A stretch of 64,000 nucleotides of DNA from Polytrichum commune (Eukaryota; Streptophyta; Polytrichopsida; Polytrichales; Polytrichaceae), in NCBI GenBank assembly GCA_950295325.1, contig OX485806.1:13082001-13146000 (forward strand). Direction: 5' to 3'. The notes under the pieces were generated by a model. That model was not told the origin of the DNA and did not search any database. It saw nothing but the letters and a program-made list of their open reading frames with translations. Positions within the stretch are counted from its first letter, which is position 1, and every line of letters begins with the position of its first letter. This document shows positions 1-10,801 of the stretch, in pieces. Position numbers and translations under genes: made by a program.

Positions 1-415
1 TTCCATTTTGATACAAAATTAGTTGACTCTTTCCCCAATCGTGCTTGGCACGTGCTTGCTTAAGCCATGGTCGTCCAAGTAGCATTGAGTAACAATTCTC
101 TTGATTTTCCATCTTCATTACCGTTACGGTGACCTTAAAGGTCAAACCTCCAATTGTGATTTTCAAATTTTTGATAATTCCAAGTGGCGTAACCTTCCTT
201 TGATCCGCCATTTTGATCGTAAATGGTGCCACTTCAAGTTGTTTCTCTATTCCCAATTTGTCCATCAAAGTGTCCGTAATGATGTTCACTCCCGATCCTC
301 CATCTAGTAATACGTTGGATATTCGTCGATTCTTAGTCCATACCGCTATCATCGGCATCTCTTCATCAAAGTCTTTTGTGGCTACGAGATATGTTTGAGG
401 GACTTCCCTCTCATC
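1..415 (-). CDS. Ty3/gypsy retroelement protease (start of pol, partial)
   Basis: On the minus strand the reading frame stays open from just after the gag stop to the left edge. It carries a retroviral-type aspartic protease signature, L-L-D-G-G-S-G-V-N, followed about 75 residues later by the hydrophobic-G-R-P-W-L segment typical of the protease C-terminus in plant Ty3/gypsy elements. The enzyme would cleave the Gag-Pol polyprotein in the particle. The frame is the same as that of gag, separated only by the TGA at 416-418. Reverse transcriptase, RNase H and integrase are expected beyond the left edge. The active-site triplet is D-G-G rather than the usual D-T/S-G, a variant that also occurs in plant elements. 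Assignment to a gypsy protease is firm; activity is unknown. Confidence 0.82.
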
Positions 416-3115
416 TCACCCGTTCGTGTAAATTGCTTCCATTACTTTTCTTTTGCAATAAGGGGCTATCTCCAAAAGTTGCCCTATCGTTATATTTGCT
501 TGAGTTGAATCTAGTACTTTTCGAATAATTTGTCCTACCCTTGATCGGGGTTCTTCTTCCGTCGCTTTTCTCCTAGACGACGTCCGGTACTCCGTTGCAA
601 GATCTTCTGGCTCTAAAAGATCTTCACCCGCTTCCCGTTGTATCTTCTTAATCGTATTCGTTACTTGGCGGTGTATCTCCCGCTTCTTCTTCCATTCCGA
701 GTCCTCCGGTGCATCCCGCACCTCCTGTGACTCATTTTCCTTTCGCCTCATCATGGGCTCATTCTCATTTTCACTAAGCTCTTCGCTTTCTTCATCGTGA
801 ATCTCCCGATTCTTCTTCCGTTCTAAGTCCTCCGGTGCATCCCGCACCTCCTGTGACTTAAGTTCCTTTCGCCTTCTCCTTGGCGTCTTCGCGTTACCGG
901 TTTCTCCATGGTGAATCTCCCGATTCTTCTTCCATGTTAAGTCATCCGGTGCATCCCGCACCTCCTGTGACATTTGCTCATCTTCACTATCATCATCCAT
1001 AACCTTTATGGTGTTCTCACCATCTTCATCATCACTATTCTCCGAGTCTTCGCTCTTTCTATCATCTCCATTATCTTCATCTTCCGATTTACTCTCTTCC
1101 TTAGAGTTTTCTTTCGCCGCTCTTTGGGCTCTCGTCATCACACACACACTTGGTGTCACTACATTTGCCGCCACCGTGGGCTTCTTCGCGTAATCATTCG
1201 CTTCTTCTTGGTGTTTCCTAAACAATGAGCATTCCGGTTTTCTATGACCCTGTTGATGACAATAATAGCACTCGTCGGCGTTGCCTTCCCGTCGCGGTAG
1301 GCCAGTGTACCCGATTCTCGGCGCGGCTTTTTGGCCATTGTTGTCCATCACATTCCTGGGGTACTCCAATCTCCCGTGATTAATAGGTCCTCTAGGGCCG
1401 CCTGTAAAGGGGTATGCTTCTTCCCTTAGGTAGTATTGGCTTCGGTAGGGGTATGTCGCTTCCCTCCGGTAATTGTCGTACGGGTACCGATCTCCTCTTT
1501 GGTATTCCTGCCCGTAATAGGGGTATTCATCATCCCTTTGCTTATCTCTCCCTTGATAGGGGTATCTCATATCTCGCCGATTCTCCCCGAACCGCGGTCT
1601 CTCTTCATCTCTAAATCTCGGAGGCTCGGCTCCCGCCCTTCTCCGGTTGTTGTTTAATTGTGGTTGTACTTGATTCACTCCAAATCTCCTTTCTCGCCTT
1701 CTTCCATCATAAACACATTCATTTGTATTGTGTGTAGTGCTATTGCAATTCGAGCAACTCTTTAATTGGCACTCGTTCGGATAATGGCCTTCGTTGTGGC
1801 ATCTCCGGCAAGTGACTCCCGTCCTGAACTTCCGAGTGCCGATGGCTAGTTCCTCTATTTCTTGTTTAAGAGCCTTTAAATCATCCTTAGTAACATCGGC
1901 TTTCTTAGCCTTTCCCTTTTTCTTCCTTCTTCTATCATCATCGGAATCACTACTTGAATCTCCACTTGATTCGTCTTCCTTCATCCTTTCTTTCTTAGTC
2001 TTGCTCATCTCAATCTTCCGTGCCGAAGCTAATGCTTCCTCCAAAGTATCACTTGGTAAAATGTTCACATATTTTTCGTATTCTTTCCTTAGTCCATTTA
2101 TGAACCAAGTTTTTCTAATTTGTTCTCCCGGTGCGGGTTGAATCTTTGCGGCCGCTACCATTACTCGTTCATAAAATTCTTCCACCGATTCATCTTTCTT
2201 TTGCTTTACATGTGACAAGTTGTTGATGATCTCCCCTTCCGATTTGGTTGATCGGAATCGTTGGATAAAAGTCGTCTTTAAATCGTTCCAATTCACAAAG
2301 TGATTCGCGGGAAATTGAGTGTACCATTCTAGTGCCTTCTTTTTAAGAGTCACCGGAAACAATCTTAGTTTCTCCGCATCGGTTCCTTCTTGATTGGCAT
2401 GACATATATCGACATACTCTTGTATGTAAGTGTCCGGATCTTCTTTTCCTTTGTATGTAGGAAGAGGTATTTTCCCTCTTCTAGGCGGGGGTGGCGCTCC
2501 TCCCGACATGGCTATAGTTCCACTTCCTCTTCCTCCTCCGGAACTTCCAATATTCGTCCCTAATGACGTTGTTCCGGATCTTGTTGTGCTATTAATCGGT
2601 ACTCTATAGTCAAATCTTTGTTCACTAGCCCTTACTTGTTGCAAAAATTCTTCAAATGTTTGGTTGACTTGTCTTGATGTTGGTTCCTCACTTTGAGTTG
2701 TTGTTGAATTTTCGTTCTCTACTATGCTTTCTTGTGTGTCTTCATCAAAATTAATATTCCGGGGTATTCCTTCTCTAGTGTTCGTTTCGAATGTTCCTAA
2801 TGGAGTGACGGTGTCTCCTTGCTCTTCTCTATTTATGTTTTCGTATTCATAGGGTGATGGTCGGTCTAGGTTATCGTTTGTTAGTGATGGGGATGGTGAT
2901 CTAGATACATCAAGACCTTCGGCTCTTTGTCTTGCCCGTCTCTCGTATCGTTCCACTCTCTCTCTTCTTTGCCTCTCGGCTCTTCCTTCCTCGCTATTGG
3001 GGTTTACTCCATGTTGCATACGGTTAATGTGCTTACGTTCGGCCTCGGCCTCTCTCCTAGATGGCAGCGAACGACTTCGCTCCCTAGTGTCTTCCTCTTC
3101 GTCGTACATTAACAC
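416..3115 (-). CDS. gag: Ty3/gypsy Gag polyprotein, 899 aa
   Basis: Capsid/nucleocapsid protein that would assemble the retrotransposon particle and bind its RNA. Residues about 210-350 form the retrotransposon Gag core (A-L-E-W-Y, then W-N-D-L-K...F-I-Q-R-F and a V-E-E-F-Y-E-R helix). Three CCHC zinc knuckles (C-X2-C-X4-H-X4-C) lie at 436-449, 454-467 and 616-629. Residues 517-571 are a tyrosine-rich region with repeated Y-P-Y motifs. The acidic/basic tail holds three copies of a 20-residue repeat beginning S-Q-E-V-R-D-A-P (about 716, 754, 796). It is long for a gypsy Gag, partly because of these repeats. The ATG lies in the first copy of a 150-bp tandem duplication. The frame is uninterrupted, suggesting a fairly young copy. 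It ends in TGA at 416-418, with protease in the same frame beyond. Confidence 0.9.
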   Translation of the reverse strand: MLMYDEEEDTRERSRSLPSRREAEAERKHINRMQHGVNPNSEEGRAERQRRERVERYERRARQRAEGLDVSRSPSPSLTNDNLDRPSPYEYENINREEQGDTVTPLGTFETNTREGIPRNINFDEDTQESIVENENSTTTQSEEPTSRQVNQTFEEFLQQVRASEQRFDYRVPINSTTRSGTTSLGTNIGSSGGGRGSGTIAMSGGAPPPPRRGKIPLPTYKGKEDPDTYIQEYVDICHANQEGTDAEKLRLFPVTLKKKALEWYTQFPANHFVNWNDLKTTFIQRFRSTKSEGEIINNLSHVKQKKDESVEEFYERVMVAAAKIQPAPGEQIRKTWFINGLRKEYEKYVNILPSDTLEEALASARKIEMSKTKKERMKEDESSGDSSSDSDDDRRRKKKGKAKKADVTKDDLKALKQEIEELAIGTRKFRTGVTCRRCHNEGHYPNECQLKSCSNCNSTTHNTNECVYDGRRRERRFGVNQVQPQLNNNRRRAGAEPPRFRDEERPRFGENRRDMRYPYQGRDKQRDDEYPYYGQEYQRGDRYPYDNYRREATYPYRSQYYLREEAYPFTGGPRGPINHGRLEYPRNVMDNNGQKAAPRIGYTGLPRREGNADECYYCHQQGHRKPECSLFRKHQEEANDYAKKPTVAANVVTPSVCVMTRAQRAAKENSKEESKSEDEDNGDDRKSEDSENSDDEDGENTIKVMDDDSEDEQMSQEVRDAPDDLTWKKNREIHHGETGNAKTPRRRRKELKSQEVRDAPEDLERKKNREIHDEESEELSENENEPMMRRKENESQEVRDAPEDSEWKKKREIHRQVTNTIKKIQREAGEDLLEPEDLATEYRTSSRRKATEEEPRSRVGQIIRKVLDSTQANITIGQLLEIAPYCKRKVMEAIYTNG

Positions 3116-3388
3116 TACTTAGCATGATCTTAGACCACCCTAGTTGGCCCTCCCGGCTTCAACTATGTGCATTCTATATTCACCCTTTCGCTAGTACGGT
3201 TCTTAGGACACACTATTCTTCTTGACTCAATTAGTTTTCTCTTCCTCTTCGTTGTACATTAACACTACTTAGCATGATCTTAGACCACCCTAGTTGGCCC
3301 TCCCGGCTTCAACTATGTGCATTCTATATTCATCCTTTCGCTAGTACGACTCTTAGGACAAACTATCTCTTAATCTAATTTTCTCTTC
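3091..3388. repeat. 150-bp tandem duplication over the gag 5' end
   Basis: Bases 3091-3240 recur at 3241-3388 with few differences. Each copy contains the first codons of gag and the sequence upstream of it. The duplication places a second, near-identical gag-start region between gag and the upstream ORFs. Confidence 0.85.
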
Positions 3389-4029
3389 CTCCCCAATGGA
3401 TTCTTAAAATTCCACTCGTTTAACTTTATCAACCCTCGCTCACTATTTTCCAATTTCTCTAGTCCGTTGTAAAGTTTTATAATCACCCTTTCGAAGTACA
3501 AGTTGTATAATAATCCCTCTTGCGGGTAGTGGTACCCTCTATGACTTGTGGCGCCTTTTGCCCACCTTCCGATTCCAATTCTCCCGTGATTCCACACTTT
3601 TGAGAATATCTTTGCTTGTAGTTCTTCCGGTAGTTCGTAGATTCTCCTCTCGAACTCTGATCGATAAGTAAATCCGATTTGTTTCTTGATAAAGTTCTTG
3701 GTTGCTTTTGTCTTATAAACTTTGTGCATGTTCCACATCAAATCATGGAACCTCTTTACTCCTTCATATTGAGTTAGTACCTTTTCGTCCCAACTAAACT
3801 TCGGGTACTCCCAAGGCCAATGACTCACAATTCCTTTAGTGTCAATGTCTTCTATAGTATCATCAATCACGTATACTCCTTTCACGTTTAATCTTTCAAT
3901 TTTTCTCAAAATCGCTCTTTCAACATGTGAGGCTTCAAGTGGTCCGATTAAATGCTTCTCTTCGGATCCTTCTTCTAATCTTTCTCGTAAATTATCGCGG
4001 CAATGGATATTCTCAAACCAAGGAATCAT
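3370..4029 (-). CDS. Extra retroelement ORF, second W-P-W-E domain, 219 aa
   Basis: Unrecognised protein encoded between the LTR and gag. It contains S-H-W-P-W-E-Y-P, then F-T-Y-R-S-E-F-E-R-R-I, L-P-E-E-L-Q, I-F-S-K-V-W and a G-Y-H-Y segment. The same motifs in the same order make up the ORF at 4013-4510, so the two are tandem homologous domains. The ORFs overlap by 17 bases in different frames, which suggests either a programmed shift or, more likely, a frameshift in one longer ORF. A similar pair occurs at 43.7-44.4 kb. Ogre/Tat-lineage elements are known to carry an additional ORF before gag, and the position fits that. No function is proposed. Confidence 0.6.
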   Translation of the reverse strand: MIPWFENIHCRDNLRERLEEGSEEKHLIGPLEASHVERAILRKIERLNVKGVYVIDDTIEDIDTKGIVSHWPWEYPKFSWDEKVLTQYEGVKRFHDLMWNMHKVYKTKATKNFIKKQIGFTYRSEFERRIYELPEELQAKIFSKVWNHGRIGIGRWAKGATSHRGYHYPQEGLLYNLYFERVIIKLYNGLEKLENSERGLIKLNEWNFKNPLGRKRKLD

Positions 4030-4510
4030 TGATTGTAGCCGGTACCATTACTTGTGTGTAGTATAGGTCGTAAAAGAACCCTTCTAGATTATAATGGTAC
4101 CCACTTTGTTTTGTTGTTCCCGGCATGCATTCCCACAACGTATCCTTGCCTTTGTTCCACACTTTTGAAAATATGATGGCTTGTAATTCTTCGGGTAAGT
4201 CTTTGATTCGTTTCTCAAACTCCGATCGGTATGTGAAACTAATCCGTCCTTCTTCAAAACTTCTCCACGCTTGATCGATGTATACTCGGTTCATACATAC
4301 CATTAAGTCACGAAATCGTTTGGTGCTAATCCATTCTTCCGCTTTGTTAGATTCCTTGATGTAATCGGGACATTCCCACGGCCAACTTGATATTAGTTCC
4401 TTTTGGTCGTTCACTATCTTCTCCTTTGATTTATCGTTCCAATTTTGTTTGTTGTTCATTGGAACTTTCTCCCGTTGTGTGCCACAATTTGTAAAGTAAG
4501 GACTCCTCAA
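4013..4510 (-). CDS. Extra retroelement ORF, first W-P-W-E domain, 165 aa
   Basis: First of the two tandem W-P-W-E domains upstream of gag (transcription runs right to left). Motifs seen: S-S-W-P-W-E-C-P, K-R-F-R-D-L-M, F-T-Y-R-S-E-F-E-K-R-I, L-P-E-E-L-Q, I-F-S-K-V-W-N-K-G and G-Y-H-Y. Similarity to the 219-aa ORF is clear by eye over about 130 residues. Probably continuous, before frameshifts, with the small ORF at 4431-4643. I do not recognise the family. Confidence 0.6.
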   Translation of the reverse strand: MRSPYFTNCGTQREKVPMNNKQNWNDKSKEKIVNDQKELISSWPWECPDYIKESNKAEEWISTKRFRDLMVCMNRVYIDQAWRSFEEGRISFTYRSEFEKRIKDLPEELQAIIFSKVWNKGKDTLWECMPGTTKQSGYHYNLEGFFYDLYYTQVMVPATINDSLV

Positions 4511-4643
4511 TCTCCACTTGATAGAATTTCTCTTGAGTTTCGATCTCCTTGAGTATCACTTCGCAAAAAGTGATGAAGTTTAATTCATTCAACGTATCAC
4601 GTATCTCCCGGTCGTCTTCCGTATGTCTCTTCTCATTTGACAT
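4431..4643 (-). CDS. Leading part of the extra retroelement ORF, 70 aa
   Basis: Charged 70-residue ORF starting M-S-N-E-K-R-H. It overlaps the next ORF by 80 bases in another frame and is the first ATG-initiated ORF after the PBS, about 215 bases from it. Probably the N-terminus of the W-P-W-E protein, separated by a frameshift. No homologue recognised. Confidence 0.4.
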   Translation of the reverse strand: MSNEKRHTEDDREIRDTLNELNFITFCEVILKEIETQEKFYQVEIEESLLYKLWHTTGESSNEQQTKLER

Positions 4644-4858
4644 TCTTACTAGTAAGGCGCATTATCTCCGAATCGTAATAAGTTCCAATTGGTAGATATG
4701 ACGTTGCGGTTATCCGCTCTTCTTGGCGTAATTCTCCACGTGCTTAGTTAACGCATTCGCCAAGAACCTCCGCTTTCGTCCTTTTCACACTTAAAACACC
4801 GAGACACATTAAATCGCCCTTTCACATTTAAATTACCGAAACACATTAATGGCAAGAA

Positions 4859-4876
4859 TCCCCAGCATGGTCGCCA
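4859..4876 (-). other. Primer-binding site of gypsy element 1
   Basis: On the minus strand the LTR end is followed by two or three T bases and TGGCGACCATGCTGGGGA. This has the layout of the tRNA-complementary PBS of plant Tat/Athila/Ogre elements (compare TGGCGCC...GGGGA of element 2). It fixes the 5' LTR boundary at about 4880. Confidence 0.75.
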
Positions 4877-4879
4877 AAA

Positions 4880-6450
4880 TGATGCACCCCGTGGGTCGTT
4901 CCCTTGCAATTTAGCTCAAGAAGACTCACGGTGAGACATCACGTAAATTTATATTCGCTTGAGAACTACCGTGCCTCATTAATATGTTCGGTCTCTAATT
5001 AATAATCCCTCTCTTCTCCTTATGATATGAATATAATTATTGGAGTGAACACAATCTCATTATCTTAATTCTTAATCTCAATGTAAGGCATCATTGATAA
5101 TAAGAACCATTAGATTTAAAGAAAGCTTCAAGAGGTGTAACAATATCCTTGATAATAATATAGTATTCAATAAATTGTATGAATCCTTAATGTTAGTAGT
5201 TCATAAACATTAATTACACAAATGATAATAATCTTATAATGATGAAGAAGATCTAATATTTTTGAGTCTTCCTTTTTAAACTCAAGTGTTACTACTTATA
5301 ATATTGTAACTTGATATGTATGCATATAGTAGTTATAATTTCATGAACATATCATTGATTGTTTTGCAATGTCACGTTTAACATTCAAAGTGTTTTAAGG
5401 ACAAGAATAATTATAACTCTCTTGAGGTTTATTCAAGAGAAAGAACTCCTCTTTGATTTTTAATGGCATCCAACAACTCACAAAGTATCTTAAGAGAAGA
5501 AACATTTTTACTACAAAGTGTTTCTTGATGACGAGAAGATAAACCTATCTCTCTTGAGTTTTGCTCAAGAGAGAGAGAGATCTTCTCTTGAATAGATAAT
5601 TTTTCAAATTGTAATGACATCCAACAACTCACAAAGAATATTAAAGTAAGAAGCTTCAATAACAATTGTAGTAAGTAGATTATCTTATATCAATATTACT
5701 TCATTCATATGTATTCAAACTTTGCTATGAATTAATGTCTTCATCATTCTTGTTAATCATAAGTTCAACAATCAATATGTAGTATAATATGTATAATACT
5801 TATAAGTCAATTATGTAGTTTTCAATAATAAGCTCCTCCTCTTTTGAAGGAGTTGCAATCGTTAAGTTATTTTGCTTAAATCATAACATGCATATAATTC
5901 TTCAATCATTCAATCATTCAATCACATGTATATTTATAATTCCCTTTTGAGGAGATCAATGATAAGTTCCGCTTTGAGAGATAATCTTGTTTCCTTCACT
6001 CAAGTTGACAATCGCTTTCTCAATTCAATCTCTCTCAAAGTCCCATTGATTCTCCAATTTGTCTTGAGCGCTTTGTTCTCACCCTCACACTATCTTTTGA
6101 GTTCTTTCTCAAAAGAGTCTACTCAATCTACTCTACTCTCGGTTGCTCAATCACTTAAACTACAAAGTACCATTGACGACTCGTAGTTCAAATTGAGAGA
6201 GGTAGAAAGATCACACACATTTGTAGAAAAGATAAGTGTATTGCAAAAGTTCCTCAAGAGGAGAGTTACAAAAGCTTCAAGTGATTCTTGACACTCAAAT
6301 TTAAGATAACTTCGTTGTGTAGAAAATGAGGTATAGGTCTCCTAAATCGCTTCCCTTATATAGTCTTTTCTTCCTATCCAAAATCTATACTAAGAGTGGT
6401 TATTAACTTCCACTTCCTAGATACTAACTATCTTTGATATGTGTAGATAA
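4880..6450 (-). mobile_element. 5' LTR of gypsy element 1 (outer boundary not resolved)
   Basis: The LTR's 3' end (…GCATCA on the minus strand) abuts the PBS at 4880. AT-rich sequence follows with no credible gene. A TATA box, CTATATAAG on the minus strand, lies at 6355-6363 and would drive the element leftwards. The LTR holds two related hairpin-bearing segments sharing the phrase CATCCAACAACTCACAAAG (about 5467 and 5618); a 10-bp-arm inverted repeat, CTCTCTTGAG…CTCAAGAGAG, lies at 5549-5573. The outer TG end could not be located, so the right limit is a minimum estimate. Confidence 0.55.
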
Positions 6451-6963
6451 TATCTATCCTAAACGGTTACAACCGTTTTGTCATCTTAATGTTCATAATT
6501 TCAAGATTTCCCTAACTCCTTGTTGTGGCTATATTCTAAACTCTTTTTGGAGATCAACCAAATCTTCATGTTGATTGATTAATGATCATGCTAGTAGAAT
6601 GTACCATATTCCTATATATTCCGTCATAATGCCTCTTATCATAATCGTTGATCCTCAATATCCTTCTTCATAGTTGTTTTAACAAAATCCTATATATGTT
6701 CTAAATACCCGGAATATATATATATATATATCCTTTTGTAATCCTTTTGTCCATAAAGCCTATTTCCATTATCTCATAATCTTTTATCACAAAATCCTAA
6801 TTCCTATGTGCTACATAATTAGGTTTTAAAATAGTCTGTAATCCTAAACTCCTCCTTATGCCCCGGGCAGTCCCTAAACCCGTAGCGGACAGAGCCTGTA
6901 ACCGCGCGTAAGAGCCCTAAGCATGTGCCTAGCCCTAAACCCGTGGCCGAGGGTCGGGGTTGA

Positions 6964-7260
6964 GGTCGAGGGTCGCTCCTTCCTCTGCAGCTGTCCTCGA
7001 ATGCCTTCAGCTGCCTTCCTCTGCAGCTGTCCTCGAAATGCCTTCAGCTGCCTTCTTCGTTGCTCCTTCCTCTGCAGCTTTCCCTGCTCGCTTGCTAACC
7101 TGATTTGAGGCTACTCACAGATTTGTTTCTCCTTTAATCTGCTTTCTTAGCATAGTACCTTTATGTTTGTTCCATTGCTAACCCGATTTGAGGCTACTCA
7201 CAAATTTGTTCTCCTTTAATCTGTTTTCTTAGCATAGTTCCATTATGCTTGTTTAAAAAC
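6964..7260. repeat. Short tandem repeats at the left edge of the satellite
   Basis: A GC-rich unit of 36 bp containing TCCTCTGCAGCTGTCCTCGA occurs at 6981 and 7017, with a shorter copy at 7068. Immediately after, an 83-bp unit starting GCTAACCYGATTTGAGG occurs at about 7094 and 7177. No convincing coding sequence is seen here. CTGCAG and CAGCTG repeats make spurious short ORFs. Confidence 0.7.
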
Positions 7261-7342
7261 TGCTACCCTTGCTTTGCTTCCATTGGCCTCAGATGTGTAA
7301 CCAATTCAAGTGGTTACTCTTTGTAATGTTAATACTTAACAG

Positions 7343-9616
7343 TGAGGTTAGATATGTGGGTTACAAGTGCAATCTGATATGAGGTTAGTTTGGACTTGTG
7401 GGTATAAGGGTGATCGAATGTAAGCTTAGAAAATTTTGAAATTCCAGGGCCAAATTGAGTGTCTCGGTCCCGAGACACAATTTCTGGTATTCAAACTGTA
7501 AACCCTACAATGATATTTGATATGGAAATCTAGATTTATTTGGTATAAGGGTACTATGATTTGACACCAAACATGTGTGTTTGAAGTGCAATCTAATGTT
7601 AGGTCTAGATATGCAAGTATTAAGGTCAAACTGATGTGAGGTTAGATATGTGGGTTACAAGTGCAATCTGATATGAGGTTAGTTTGGACTTGTGGGTATA
7701 AGGGTGATCTGATGTAAGCTTAGAAAATTTTGAAATACCAGGGCCGAGTTTGAGTGTCTCGGTCCCGAGACACATTTTCTGGTATTCAAACTGTAAACCC
7801 TACAATGATATTTGATATGGAAATCTAGATTTATTTGGTATAAGGGTACTATGATTTGACACCAAACATGTGTGTTTGAAGTGCAATCTAATGTTAGGTC
7901 TAGATATGCAAGTATTAAGGTCAAACTGATGTGAGGTTAGATATGTGGGTTACAAGTGCAATCTGATACGAGGTTAGTTTGGACTTGTGGGTATAAGGGT
8001 GATCTGATGTAAGCTTAGAAAATTTTGAAATTCCAGGGCCGAGTTTGAGTGTCTCGGTCCCGAGACACAATTTTTGGTATTCAAACTGTAAACCCTACAA
8101 TGATATTTGATATGGAAATCTAGATTTATTTGGTATAAGGGTACTATGATTTGACACCAAACATGTGTGTTTGAAGTGCAATCTAATGTTAGGTTTAGAT
8201 ATGCAAGTATTAAGGTCAAACTGATGTGAGGTTAGATATGTGGGTTACAAGTGCAATCTGATATGAGGTTAGTTTGGACTTGTGGGTATAAGGGTGATCT
8301 GATGTAAGCTTAGAAAATTTTGAAATACCAGGGCCGAGTTTGAGTGTTACGGTCCCGAGACACAATTTTTGGTATTCAAACTGTAAACCCTACAATGATA
8401 TTTGATATGGAAATCTAGATTTATTTGGTATAAGGGTACTATGATTTGACACCAAACATGTGTGTTTCAAGTGTAATCTAATGTTAGGTCTAGATATGCA
8501 AGTATTAAGGTCAAACTGATGTGAGGTTAGATATGTGGGTTACAAGTGCAATCTGATACGAGGTTAGTTTGGACTTGTGGGTATACGGGTAATGTGATTT
8601 AATTTTTGAAAATTTTGAAATTCCATGGCCGAGTTTGAGTGTCTCGGTGCCGAGACACAATTTTTGGTATTCAAACTGTAAACCCTACAATGATATTTGA
8701 TATGGAAATCTAGATTTATTTGGTATAAGGGTACTATGATTTGACACCAAACATGTGTGTTTGAAGTGCAATCTAATGTTAGGTCTAGATATGCAAGTAT
8801 TAAGGTCAAACTGATGTGAGGTTAGATATGTGGGTTACAAGTGCAATCTGATATGAGGTTAGTTTGGACTTGTGGGTATAAGGGTGATCTGATGTAAGCT
8901 TAGAAAATTTTGAAATACCAGGGCCGAGTTTGAGTGTCTCGGTCCCGAGACACATTTTCTGGTATTCAAACTGTAAACCCTACAATGATATTTGATATGG
9001 AAATCTAGATTTATTTGGTATAAGGGTACTGTGATTTGACACCAAACATGTGTGTTTGAAGTGCAATCTAATGTTAGGTTTAGATATGCAAGTATTAAGG
9101 TCAAACTGATGTGAGGTTAGATATGTGGGTTACAAGTGCAATCTGATATGAGGTTAGTTTGGACTTGTGGGTATAAGGGTGATCTCATGTAAGCTTAGAA
9201 AATTTTGAAATTCCAGGGCCGAGTTTCAGTGTTACGGTCCCGAGATACAATTTTTGGTATTCAAATTGTAAACCCTACAATGATATTTGATATGGAAATC
9301 TAGATTTATTTGCTATAAGGGTACTATGATTTGACACCAAACATGTGTGTTTGAAGTGCAATCTAATGTTAGGTCTAGATATGCAAGTATTAAGGTCAAA
9401 CTGATGTGAGGTTAGATATGTGGGTTACAAGTGCAATCTGATACGAGGTTAGTTTGGACTTGTGGGTATAAGGGTGATCTGATGTAAGCTTAGAAAATTT
9501 TGAAATTCCAGGGCCGAGTTTGAGTGTCTCGGTCCCGAGACACAATTTTTGGTATTCAAACTGTATACCCTACAATGATATTTGATATGGAAATCTAGAT
9601 TTATTTGGTATAAGGG
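7343..9616. repeat. 295-bp satellite array, left block (about 7.7 units)
   Basis: Head-to-tail units of about 295 bp. Each carries a palindrome of two 9-bp arms, GTGTCTCGG and CCGAGACAC, round a 2-bp spacer (TC in most units here, TG at about 8639-8658), first seen at 7459-7478. Units in this block vary more than those right of the LTR. Two have a damaged left arm (GTGTTACGG at about 8345 and 9231). The unit around 8564-8660 is a distinct variant that recurs near 17578. The block ends at 9616 at a solo LTR insertion. Confidence 0.95.
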
Positions 9617-9814
9617 TGTGAGCCCAAAAGGGTGCCCACATTTAGTCTTAGACCCTTGAAACGTTAGTTGATGCACTTTGAAGTAGCATGTTACTTCACA
9701 AAAATATAAAAAGAGTGAAATGTTAGTCTTAGAAGTACCATGTTGTAAGAGGCTAGGATGTGAGTTGTTATTGTGTTTTTACCTTCGGAAGGATTTGAGT
9801 GAATGAGGATAGGT

Positions 9815-10768
9815 AAGGAGAACTTGGATTGAGTAGTTAGTGAGTAGGCTAGTACAAATGGATGGAGACAACCAAAGTGACTCAAGAGGCAAGTGCATTC
9901 GAATTGGGATGAATGGAGGATCACATGGAGCGCACAAGTGGACCACCTCATCATGGCCACTTAATGGGGAAGGCCCAAGGAAGAATGCAAGGTGGAGGAT
10001 AAGCAAATTCTCAAAGCACCAATCAAATCACGAGTTAAGCATCGTGGTTTGAATTAAGTGGTGAGCGACGATTTGGGAAAGTAAGGGGAGAAAGTTATGG
10101 CGGCGGAAAGCGAAGGAGGCTAAGTTTGGGTTGAAGCATCCCAAGTTTGGTAAAGTGTGGTAGGTAGAAAGCCAAGGCTAGTTAAATGTTCGAATTATGA
10201 TCCTTGTTGATCATTTGAGGGAGGAAGGCTTAGAAGATAGGATTGGCGCCTACTAAGTAGGAGGAAATTTCAAGGGCTTATCGTGAGTTAGAAGGAGAAC
10301 TTGGATTGAGTAGTTAGTGAGTAGGCTAGTACAAATGGATGGAGACAACCAAAGTGACTCAAGAGGCAAGTGCATTCGAATTGGGATGAATGGAGGATCA
10401 CATGGAGCGCACAAGTGGACCACCTCATCATGGCCACTTAATGGGGAAGGCCCAAGGAAGAATGCAAGGTGGAGGATAAGCAAATTCTCAAAGCACCAAT
10501 CAAATCACGAGTTAAGCATCGTGGTTTGAATTAAGTGGTGAGCGACGATTTGGAAAAGTAAGGGGAGAAAGTTATGGCGGCGGAAAGCGAAGGAGGCTAA
10601 GTTTGGGTTGAAGCATCCCAAGTTTGGTAAAGTGTGGTAGGTAGAAAGCCAAGGCTAGTTAAATGTTCGAATTAGGATCCTTGTTGATCATTTGAGGGAG
10701 GGAGGCTTAGAAGATAGGATTGGCGCCTACTAAGTAGGAGGAAATCTCAAGGGCTTATCGTGAGCCTT
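9815..10768. repeat. 477-bp tandem duplication inside the solo LTR
   Basis: Two nearly identical copies of 477 bp lie in the U3-like part of the LTR upstream of its TATA box. They differ by only a few bases. The matching short ORFs they contain are repeat artefacts. Confidence 0.9.
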
Positions 10769-10791
10769 GAGGGTGCTCACCCCCTCAAGCT

Positions 10792-10801
10792 TACTATATA
10801 A
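10792..10801 (+). promoter_or_regulatory. LTR TATA box
   Basis: TACTATATAA follows a conserved CACCCCCTCAA block. The related LTR at 57.7 kb has CACTATATAA at about 58070-58079 in the same context, so the site is conserved between copies. Confidence 0.6.

Noticed and set aside
9840-10529. Identical 70-codon ORFs at 9840 and 10317 and their antisense partners
   Set aside because: Both lie in the 477-bp duplication of a solo LTR; duplication explains the repeated ORF.
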